NCBI GenBank assembly: GCA_021162885.1
Contig: JAGGXV010000017.1
Coordinates: forward strand, 1-35,422
Length of the DNA: 35,422 nt
Source: a bacterium
Lineage (GTDB): Bacteria; Patescibacteriota; Minisyncoccia; Minisyncoccales; CG1-02-41-26
Direction of reading: 5' to 3'
The position numbers were made by a program, and so were the translations under genes. The notes beneath the pieces were generated by a model, which did not search any database, was not told the origin of the DNA, and worked only from the letters and a program-made list of their open reading frames with translations. Position 1 is the first letter of the stretch. Each line of letters opens with the position of its first letter. Shown here piece after piece: positions 15,585 through 21,595 of this stretch.

Positions 15585-15611
15585 AGATTAGTTGGGATTT
15601 AGAGATTTCCG
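15577..15611. repeat. tagatta-type heptamer array after the Ogt-like gene
   Basis: tagatta at 15577, gagatta at 15584, gttggga, tttagag, atttccg in one register; it overlaps the stop codon of the Ogt-like gene. Confidence 0.55.
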
Positions 15612-15694
15612 AAACGCTCAAAAATTCCCTAACATCCATCCTTCAACAGAATAAAAAAATTAATCCAAAAGAGCATCATTAAAAATTAAATAAT

Positions 15695-15702
15695 AAGGAG
15701 GT
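15695..15702 (+). promoter_or_regulatory. Strong Shine-Dalgarno of the purF-like gene
   Basis: aaggaggt, a full match to the anti-SD, 6 nt before ATG 15709. It is by far the strongest in the window, where most genes have none. Confidence 0.75.
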
Positions 15703-15708
15703 AGAAAA

Positions 15709-16998
15709 ATGTGTGGGATTTATGGAATTTGTCAGGATAAAGAATGTATTTCTTCTTTGATGAAAGGAATTTTCCAGCTCCAGCACCGAGGTCAAAGGTT
15801 CTGTGGGATGACCACTTCCAATGGGAAGAAACTATATTTCAAAGAGCCCTTATCTGGTTTGGTGAAGCAAGGTTTAGCTCTGGCAGAGTTTAAAGGAGAA
15901 ATGGGAATAGCCCATGTTAGTTTGAAAGAACGTCAGCCTCTATTGGTGGAGAAATCTAAACTAGAGGAGTTTGCGATAGCATTTAGTGGGAAGATTTACA
16001 ATCGGGAGGAATTAGAGGAAGAATATGAAATTTTTTCTTCGAGAGCTCCTTCCACAGAAATATTAGCAAAGATAATCAGGAGGAATGGCACTTTTGCGGA
16101 GGGAATAGAGAAGATCTTTGAGATTGCCAAAGGCGGATATTCCTTAGTAATTATTAGTCCCAACGAGGGAATTTATGCAGCAAGAGATCCTTATGGGTTT
16201 AGGCCTTGTGTTCTTGGAAAACGAGACAAAAAATTTGCCATAGCCTCAGAATCGGTGGCCTTAGAGAAGATAGGAATGAAAGTTATTAGAGATTTACAAC
16301 CCGGAGAGATTGTTTTAATTACGAAGAATGGATTTCAAACAGTTAATCAACTAATGAGAAAAGAGGCATTTTGTTCTTTTGAGTGGGCCTATTTTGCCAG
16401 GATTTCTTCAGTTTTAGAAGGTATTCCCGTAAAAAGAGCTCGAATGAATATGGGGAAAGCTCTTGCTTCCAGAGATAATGTAGAAGCAGATTTAGTAGCT
16501 CCGATTCCTTTCTCGGGTATCGGACATGCTTTGGGTTATGCTCGGGCCTCTGGTATTCCTTATGAAGAAGTATTTGAATATAATCGTTATTCGGACAGGA
16601 GTTACATGCCACTTGAACAAGAAAAGAGAACTGAGATAGCCGAGGAGAAACTTTCTGAAATTGATGAAACTATTAAGGGAAACAGGATTATTATAATAGA
16701 TGATTCTATTGTTCGAGCAACCCAGATAAGGAAGTTAATCTATAGACTGAAAGAGAAAGGAGCTAAGGAAGTTCATGTGAGAATTGCTTCTCCGCCTCTG
16801 GTTGCTCCTTGTAGATATAACATTTCCACTCGTCAGGGTGCAGAGTTAGTAGCTGCTAATCACTCGCTTGATGAAATAAAAAAAATGATTGGAGCAGATA
16901 CCTTAAGGTATAACGAACTTGATGATTTTGTAAGAGCTATCGGTTTACCAAAAGAAAAGCTGTGTTTAGCTTGTTTTGGAGAAAAATATCCTTTATAA
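15709..16998 (+). CDS. purF: PurF-like glutamine amidotransferase/phosphoribosyltransferase, divergent
   Basis: A 429-residue protein. Cys2 of MCGIYGI is the glutaminase nucleophile, QHRGQ follows, and the C-terminal phosphoribosyltransferase domain has RIIIIDDSIVRATQ. True PurF usually reads DDSIVRGTT, so the PRPP loop has changed at two positions; the upstream NRYSDRSYM block also departs from the usual NRYVGRTFI. Cysteines that could hold a 4Fe-4S cluster are present (FCSFEW, APCRYN, CLACF). PurF makes phosphoribosylamine, the first step of purine synthesis, but no other purine gene is in the window. It may be a paralogue with a different role. Strong Shine-Dalgarno and its own terminator set it apart from its neighbours. 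Confidence 0.8.
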   Translation: MCGIYGICQDKECISSLMKGIFQLQHRGQRFCGMTTSNGKKLYFKEPLSGLVKQGLALAEFKGEMGIAHVSLKERQPLLVEKSKLEEFAIAFSGKIYNREELEEEYEIFSSRAPSTEILAKIIRRNGTFAEGIEKIFEIAKGGYSLVIISPNEGIYAARDPYGFRPCVLGKRDKKFAIASESVALEKIGMKVIRDLQPGEIVLITKNGFQTVNQLMRKEAFCSFEWAYFARISSVLEGIPVKRARMNMGKALASRDNVEADLVAPIPFSGIGHALGYARASGIPYEEVFEYNRYSDRSYMPLEQEKRTEIAEEKLSEIDETIKGNRIIIIDDSIVRATQIRKLIYRLKEKGAKEVHVRIASPPLVAPCRYNISTRQGAELVAANHSLDEIKKMIGADTLRYNELDDFVRAIGLPKEKLCLACFGEKYPL

Positions 16999-17014
16999 TT
17001 TTTTAATTTAAAAA

Positions 17015-17041
17015 AGGCCTCTCGAAATCCTTGAGAGGCCT
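17015..17041. terminator. Bidirectional intrinsic terminator between purF and rplT
   Basis: aggcctctc (17015-17023) pairs with gagaggcct (17033-17041). On the minus strand the stem is followed by a run of six Ts, giving a strong terminator for the rplT operon; on the plus strand the T tract is weaker. Confidence 0.85.
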
Positions 17042-17058
17042 CTTGTTTTAATAAAATC

Positions 17059-17412
17059 TCAGGAAGATTCTTTACAAATTTCTACGATTTTTTTGAGAAT
17101 TTCTGGGTGTTTTTGGGCGAGTTGAGATAAAATTTTTCTGTCAAGTTCAATTTTATTTTTCTTCAAGCCGGCAATGAATTTACTGTAAGAGATTCCCAAT
17201 TTTTTAGAGAAAGCTCCAATTTGAATTTGCCACAATTTTCTCCACTCTCTCTTTTTGGTTCTTCTGTCTCGGTAGGCATATTTGTCAGCATGCATCAAAG
17301 CTTCTTTAGCTGCTCTATATTTTGTTTTTCTGCCCCAGCGAAAACCTTTTGTCCTTTTTAAGAGACGTTTCCTTTTTTTGTGAGCAATTTTCCCTCGTTT
17401 AACTCGCGCCAT
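17059..17412 (-). CDS. rplT: 50S ribosomal protein bL20
   Basis: A 117-residue protein of usual length. It starts MARVKRGKIAHKKRKRLLK and has RGRK-type basic helices, YAYRDRRTKKREWRKLWIQI-like core and the C-terminal LIAGL-type domain ISYSKFIAGLKK. bL20 binds 23S rRNA early in 50S assembly. It is last in the infC-rpmI-rplT group, and the gap to rpmI (66 nt) is filled by an octamer repeat array instead of a normal leader. Confidence 0.95.
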   Translation of the reverse strand: MARVKRGKIAHKKRKRLLKRTKGFRWGRKTKYRAAKEALMHADKYAYRDRRTKKREWRKLWQIQIGAFSKKLGISYSKFIAGLKKNKIELDRKILSQLAQKHPEILKKIVEICKESS

Positions 17413-17429
17413 AAGTTAACTATAAGTAA

Positions 17430-17493
17430 TCAAGTAGTCAAGTCATTGAGTTATTGAACTTCTTGATCACTCAATGACTCAATAACTTAATAA
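17430..17493. repeat. Octamer array between rpmI and rplT
   Basis: Eight 8-mers in register, from tcaagtag and tcaagtca to ctcaataa and cttaataa. tcattgagt (17443-17451) pairs with actcaatga (17469-17477). It overlaps the last codons of rpmI. Confidence 0.75.
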
Positions 17494-17658
17494 CTTCTTT
17501 ATTTTCTTTGCCAAAGGTTTTGGAACCTCTACCCACTTTCGAGTTTCTCTTCGCTTTTTACCCGATTTTTTGGCTCGAAAATGATCCTGCCCGGTCGCCC
17601 TTCGCAAGACCTTACCGGTTTTGGTAATTTTAAACCTTTTTTTAAATGATTTCTTCAT
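17479..17658 (-). CDS. rpmI: 50S ribosomal protein bL35
   Basis: A 59-residue protein from ATG at 17658 (minus) to TGA at 17479. MKKSFKKRFKITKTGKVLRR and then QDHFRAKKSGKKRRETRK match bL35, a small basic 50S protein. Its start overlaps the infC stop by one base (TAATG), so it is translationally coupled to infC, as is usual for this operon. The last few codons (KKLLSY) run into the octamer array and may be repeat-derived. Confidence 0.93.
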   Translation of the reverse strand: MKKSFKKRFKITKTGKVLRRATGQDHFRAKKSGKKRRETRKWVEVPKPLAKKIKKLLSY

Positions 17659-18167
17659 TATGTTTTAGAAATAATCATGTTAAATCCCCGTGGTTGTTTT
17701 TTTAATTCTCTTTCAACCTTAATAGGGATTGATTTTTGCAAAAACTCTAAAAACTGATTTAGTTTTTGTTTGGCAAAATCAGGATGGGCTTTCTGTCTAC
17801 CTTTGAGGACTAATTCAATTCTGACTTTATATCCTTTGGTCAAAAATTTCTCAGCTGTTTTGACTCTGGTTGTCATATCGTGTTCTGAGATATTGAAAGT
17901 CAGCCTGATATTTTTTAACTCACCAGCTTGAACTCGCCGCTGTTTCTTTTCTTTTTTACTTTGTTGATAGAGATACTTTCCATAGTCCATCATCTTGCAA
18001 ACTGGGGGTTGCACTTTTTCAGTGATTTTAATTAAATCCAATCCGGCCTGGCGACTTCGCTTCAAGGCCTCTTCTAAATTAAAAATCCCAAGCTGCTTGC
18101 CGTCTGGGCCAATTAACCTAACTTTATCTGCCTTTATTTGGTTGTTGATAAAAATTCTTTTTGGCAA
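17658..18167 (-). CDS. infC: Translation initiation factor IF-3
   Basis: A 169-residue protein of normal length. N domain: IFINNQIKADKVRLIGPDGKQLGI, then QPPVCKMMDYGKYLYQQSKKEKK; C domain: KNIRLTFNISEHDMTTRVKTAEKFLTKGYKVRIELVLKGRQ. IF-3 blocks early 50S joining and checks the initiator codon. There is no ATG start. The frame offers TTG at 18167 and, just before it, ATT at 18170. ATT is the famous self-regulating infC start in E. coli, so either is possible. No Shine-Dalgarno is visible. Confidence 0.92.
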   Translation of the reverse strand: MPKRIFINNQIKADKVRLIGPDGKQLGIFNLEEALKRSRQAGLDLIKITEKVQPPVCKMMDYGKYLYQQSKKEKKQRRVQAGELKNIRLTFNISEHDMTTRVKTAEKFLTKGYKVRIELVLKGRQKAHPDFAKQKLNQFLEFLQKSIPIKVERELKKQPRGFNMIISKT

Positions 18168-18276
18168 AATTTTGGAAGAAAGGAGTTTGGGATACCACTT
18201 GCTCCTCGATGCGATTCGTCAAATTCCCCCCGTGGAGGAAAATAGGAGCGAGCGAAGCGAGCGACGCAAAATATTC

Positions 18277-18346
18277 CTCCAAAATTCGCAGAGCGAATTT
18301 TGGAGACCGCATGTGGCCTCCAATTCCGCTAAAAGCGGAATTGGAG
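18277..18346. repeat. Two 13-bp palindromes between ssrA and infC
   Basis: Palindrome A: arms 18277-18289 and 18293-18305 (ctccaaaattcgc), loop AGA. Palindrome B: arms 18318-18330 and 18334-18346 (ctccaattccgct), loop AAA. Both are perfect, of equal length and share the outer ctcc/ggag. A purine-rich block with gagcgaagcgag-type words lies just left (18246-18262). The whole 228-nt gap 18171-18398 shows no reading frame worth calling. Confidence 0.75.
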
Positions 18347-18398
18347 TAAGAGCAGAAGTGTCTTAAGTTGGGGGGTCGGGGGGAATTTGACCACCCAG

Positions 18399-18801
18399 TG
18401 GAGACGGTGGGAGTTGAACCCACGTGTAGAAGTTTCTCTTGGAGTAGGTCTACAAGCTTAGTCTACTTAAGTTTTTAAGATATTAGAGTAAAAAGTAGAC
18501 AAAAGCTCTAATATCCGAGCCCCATAAATTTTAGCAATTGTTTGGGGCGAAACAATTGCCTATCTCGATATTTATGACACCCAAAGTTACCTATCGAGAA
18601 TCAGTAACCCGGATGGCATTACGCTACAGCGTAAGCGGGTCGTGCGAATAAGTTTGCACTTATTTTATTTGTGGAAGTTTACCCTGTTAAACCCTACAAA
18701 GCGAGAATTTCGCCTTGGTGAAATTATTTAACAGGGTGAATGAGGAACCACACCTCAGCTTGCCTACTTCAGAAAAACTTCTATCAAGTCCGTACGCCCC
18801 C
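18399..18801 (-). ncRNA. ssrA: Transfer-messenger RNA (tmRNA)
   Basis: The 5' end GGGGGCG (18801-18795) pairs, with two G-U pairs, with CGTCTCC (18406-18400). The T arm is gtggg-ttcaact-cccac (18423-18407) with the standard T loop. The long P2 helix is visible (aagtaggcaagct against agcttg...cctact). The tag frame begins with resume codon GCA at 18657 and reads ANLFARPAYAVA before TAA at 18619. CCA is not encoded after the discriminator A at 18399. tmRNA frees stalled ribosomes with SmpB, encoded just upstream. The gene overlaps the smpB 3' end by 18 nt. Confidence 0.93.
18619..18657 (-). other. tmRNA proteolysis-tag reading frame
   Basis: GCA resume codon at 18657, then 12 codons for ANLFARPAYAVA and a TAA. 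The C-terminal AVA replaces the usual LAA; small hydrophobic ends of this kind are still tail-specific protease signals. Confidence 0.85.
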
Positions 18802-19239
18802 TTTTAATGCTCTTTTTATCTCTCTTTCAATCTCTCTTTTTTTAATTAACTCTCTTTTGTCAACTTTCTTTTTCCCTCGAGCAATTCCAAACTCCAATTT
18901 TATCTTGCCTTTATCAGTATACACCTTTAAAGGCACCATAGTCAAGCCCCTTTGTTTGGCTTTGCCAATCAAATGGCGAATTTCCGTTTTTTTCAAAAGG
19001 AGTTTTCGTGAGCGTTGCGGGTTATAATTCTTTGGTGCATTTTTTGGTTGATAGGGTGGAATGTTTGCTCCGATTAAAAAAACTTCTTCTCCTCGGAGCA
19101 CCACAAAAGAACCTCGCAAACTTATTTTCCCGCTTTTAATAGATTTTACTTCTTGGCCTTGTAAAACTATTCCTGCTTTAAACTTCTCCAAGATCTGGTA
19201 GTTGAAGTAAGCCTTTTTATTTTCGATTATGGTTATCAC
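18784..19239 (-). CDS. smpB: SsrA-binding protein SmpB
   Basis: A 151-residue protein starting at GTG 19239. It has NKKAYFNYQILEKFKAGIVLQGQEVKSIKSGKISLRGSFV, the NYNPQRSRKLLLKK block, and a basic tail of the type that forms a helix in the mRNA channel (KKVDKRELIKKREIEREIKRALK). SmpB binds the tRNA-like part of tmRNA in trans-translation. The last six codons including stop (GGVRT-stop) are also the first 18 nt of tmRNA, so message and tmRNA must be separated by processing. Confidence 0.95.
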   Translation of the reverse strand: MITIIENKKAYFNYQILEKFKAGIVLQGQEVKSIKSGKISLRGSFVVLRGEEVFLIGANIPPYQPKNAPKNYNPQRSRKLLLKKTEIRHLIGKAKQRGLTMVPLKVYTDKGKIKLEFGIARGKKKVDKRELIKKREIEREIKRALKGGVRT

Positions 19240-19263
19240 CTTTTTTAATTTTGACAGAGAATG

Positions 19264-19356
19264 GGGTAAACCCCGTTAAAAATCTCTCTTTTTAGTTTAA
19301 CTTAAAATGACTGCGATCTCAAGGAAGTTGAAATAAAATTTCTAACGGGGTAAACT
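19264..19356 (+). promoter_or_regulatory. Long-range complementary segments in the argS leader
   Basis: accccgtta (19270-19278) is complementary to taacggggt (19344-19352), enclosing about 65 nt. ggggtaaacc at the left and ggggtaaac at the right are also direct repeats. It could close a structured 5' region of argS. No T-box consensus was seen. Confidence 0.35.
19294..19322 (-). promoter_or_regulatory. Promoter candidate for smpB-ssrA-infC-rpmI-rplT
   Basis: Minus strand: TTGAGA (19322-19317), 17-nt spacer, TAAACT (19299-19294). It lies 55 nt before the smpB GTG and faces away from argS. Confidence 0.4.
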
Positions 19357-19363
19357 AAAACAT

Positions 19364-20959
19364 ATGATAAGGAATGGAATTAAAGAATTACTCAAAGAAA
19401 TTACTGGCAAAGAAGCAAAGGTAGAACATCCAGCCGATGCTAAGCATGGTGATTACTCAACTAATATAGCTATAGTATTTGAGCTTGATCCTGAGAAAAT
19501 TATAAAGAAGATCAAAGATAACCCTATGTTCGGAAAAGTTGAGGTGGTTCATCCTGGATTTATTAATTTTTTTATTTCTAAGAAATATTTACAAAAAGAA
19601 CTCGGTGAGATTTTAAAAAAAGGTGAAAAATTTGGCAAATTAGATATTGGAAAAAACAAAAGGGTCCAGATTGAGTTCATTTCAGCAAATCCCACTGGTC
19701 CTTTAACTGTTGGAAATGCCAGAGGCGGTCCTTTCGGTGATACATTGGCCAACGTTCTGGAAAAAGCAGGTTTTAAGATAGAAAAAGCTTATTATATTAA
19801 TGATTATGGAATGCAAATTTTGGCTCTGGGACATTCGGTTTTAAAGGATTCTGAGGCAAAATACAAAGGCAAATATATTGATGAACTCCGAAAAAGAATC
19901 AAAGTAAAAGATCCTTACAAGGCGGGTCAAAAAGCCGCTAAAATTATCATTGATGAGATAGTTAGGAAGACAACCGAGAATATGGGAATTAAATACGATG
20001 AATGGATTTCAGAAAGAAAACTTCATGAATCTGGACAGGTGGATGAAGTCTTAGAGATTTTAAAGAAAAAAGATTTGGTTTACCAGAAGGAAGGAGCGTT
20101 GTGGTTTCGTTCTTCAAGATTTGGTGATGAAAGAGATAGGGTATTGGTGAAAAAAGACGGTTGGAAAACTTATTTAGCTGGGGATATTGCTCTTCACCGG
20201 TACAAATTTGAGAAGAAAAAATTTGACAAGGTAATAGATATTTGGGGAGCCGACCACTACGGAGATGTTCCCGGTTTAATGGCTGGAGTTGAGGCCTTAG
20301 GTCACAAAGGAAAACTTAAGATTATTTTGCATCAATTTATTACCCTTTTTAAAAGAGGAGAGAAACAAAGAATGTCAAAAAGAAAAGGCATTTATGTGGC
20401 TATGGATGAATTACTCGATGAAGTAGGAGTTGATGTTGTAAGATTCTTTTTTCTCCAAAAATCAGTAAATACTCATTTACATTTTGATTTAGATTTGGCT
20501 AAAGTCGAAGGAGAGAAAAATCCGGTTTATTATATCCAATATGCCTATGCCAGAATATGTAGCATCCTCAAAAAATCAAAAATCAAAAACCGAACTTCTA
20601 AAAAAAGCAAAGTTGGGAAAGAGAACGAAGTTCTCTTCGATAATCAAAAATCAAAAACACAAATTAAAAATAAAAAAATTTTAAAATTATTAGATCAACC
20701 AACCGAATTAAATCTAATTAAACAACTTATTAGGTTTCCAGAGATTATAGAAGATACAGTCAGGGATTATCAAGTTCAAAGATTACCCCAATATGCCCAT
20801 GAACTTGCCCGCCAGTTTCACCAGTTTTACAGGGATTGCAGAGTACTTTCTGAGGATGAAGATTTGAGCCAAGCTCGATTAAATTTAATTTTAGCCACAA
20901 AAACTGTTCTAAAAAACGTTTTGGATTTAATGGGCATTTCTGCTCCCGAAAAAATGTAG
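19364..20959 (+). CDS. argS: Arginyl-tRNA synthetase
   Basis: A 531-residue class I synthetase. N-terminal additional domain up to about residue 80, then SANPTGPLTVGNARGGPFGD, where the HIGH motif is TVGN (residues 115-118), a form common in CPR ArgRS. KMSKS corresponds to RMSKRKG. YAYARICSIL and the anticodon-binding helices NLIKQLIRFPEIIEDTVRDYQVQRLPQYAHELARQFHQFY follow. Between these two blocks lies an insertion of about 32 residues encoded by a heptamer element (20574-20671). One base separates its stop from the next gene. Confidence 0.93.
   Translation: MIRNGIKELLKEITGKEAKVEHPADAKHGDYSTNIAIVFELDPEKIIKKIKDNPMFGKVEVVHPGFINFFISKKYLQKELGEILKKGEKFGKLDIGKNKRVQIEFISANPTGPLTVGNARGGPFGDTLANVLEKAGFKIEKAYYINDYGMQILALGHSVLKDSEAKYKGKYIDELRKRIKVKDPYKAGQKAAKIIIDEIVRKTTENMGIKYDEWISERKLHESGQVDEVLEILKKKDLVYQKEGALWFRSSRFGDERDRVLVKKDGWKTYLAGDIALHRYKFEKKKFDKVIDIWGADHYGDVPGLMAGVEALGHKGKLKIILHQFITLFKRGEKQRMSKRKGIYVAMDELLDEVGVDVVRFFFLQKSVNTHLHFDLDLAKVEGEKNPVYYIQYAYARICSILKKSKIKNRTSKKSKVGKENEVLFDNQKSKTQIKNKKILKLLDQPTELNLIKQLIRFPEIIEDTVRDYQVQRLPQYAHELARQFHQFYRDCRVLSEDEDLSQARLNLILATKTVLKNVLDLMGISAPEKM
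20574..20671 (+). repeat. aatcaaa heptamer element inside argS
   Basis: 14 heptamers in register: aatcaaa twice, a core with palindrome gagaac-gaa-gttctc (20621-20635), then tcaaaaa twice. Bases 20588-20657 align without gaps to 24074-24143 in ileS. It codes for RTSKKSKVGKENEVLFDNQ. Confidence 0.85.
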
Positions 20960-20960
20960 T

Positions 20961-21554
20961 ATGCAAAATACTTATTTTATCTTAAGGCATGGAGAAACTC
21001 TTTATCAACTTCAAGGAGAGAAAATATTATACCCCTGGCCAGAATCAACTCCAATTTTGTTAACTGAGAAAGGCAGAAAGCAGGCAAAAACTGCAGCTGA
21101 AAAATTAAAGAAAGAGAAAATTGATTTGATATATTGTTCAGATATTTCCCGAGTTCGCCAGACTGCTGAAATAGTGGGCCAAGAACTTGGAATTAAGATA
21201 ATTTTTGATCCCCGACTCCGCGAGAGAAATTTTGGGATTTATCAAGGAAGACCAAAAACTGAATACCAGAGAGATTTTCCTATTCCCAAAGAGAAATTCT
21301 TCAGGCCTCCTCTTCGAGGTGAGAGCTGGAATGATGTTAGACAAAGAGTATTAGATTTCATAAAAGAAATTGACAAAAAATACCAGGGGAAGAAAATTTT
21401 AATTGTCAGCCACGGCTGTCCTTTATGGCTCTTGCAAGGAGGATTGAAGGAATTAAACGAAGATGAGCTTTTAGAACAAAAATCTCAACTTTCTCTCCGA
21501 GTCGGTGAACTCCGCCGATTGCCAAATACGAATTTAGACAATCGGCACGAATAA
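20961..21554 (+). CDS. Histidine phosphatase family protein (phosphoglycerate-mutase-like)
   Basis: A 197-residue protein. The catalytic motif is LRHGET (residues 8-13), followed by SDISRVRQTAEI with the conserved Arg, LRERNFGIYQG with the acid, and VSHGCPLWLL with the second His. These enzymes remove phosphate from small molecules or sugars through a phospho-His; the substrate is unknown. The last eleven residues (LPNTNLDNRHE) are encoded by an inverted repeat (ccgattg/caatcgg) that leads into the attcgta array, so the tail may be repeat-derived. Confidence 0.85.
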   Translation: MQNTYFILRHGETLYQLQGEKILYPWPESTPILLTEKGRKQAKTAAEKLKKEKIDLIYCSDISRVRQTAEIVGQELGIKIIFDPRLRERNFGIYQGRPKTEYQRDFPIPKEKFFRPPLRGESWNDVRQRVLDFIKEIDKKYQGKKILIVSHGCPLWLLQGGLKELNEDELLEQKSQLSLRVGELRRLPNTNLDNRHE

Positions 21555-21558
21555 AATT

Positions 21559-21589
21559 ATTCGTAATTCGATAAAATTCGTAATTCGTA
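21559..21589. repeat. attcgta array, two + two units
   Basis: attcgta (21559), attcgat (21566), 3-nt spacer, attcgta (21576 and 21583). It ends 6 nt before the ileS ATG. Confidence 0.8.
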
Positions 21590-21595
21590 GGATAT

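Noticed and set aside
18124-18423. Minus-strand 99-residue frame upstream of infC
   Set aside because: It runs through the tmRNA 3' end and two palindromes; no ribosome binding site or known motif.
18740-19027. Plus-strand 95-residue reading frame
   Set aside because: It lies opposite smpB and the tmRNA 5' end, both well supported; no family features.
19240-19363. T-box or other amino-acid riboswitch before argS
   Set aside because: No T-box consensus or specifier loop could be seen.
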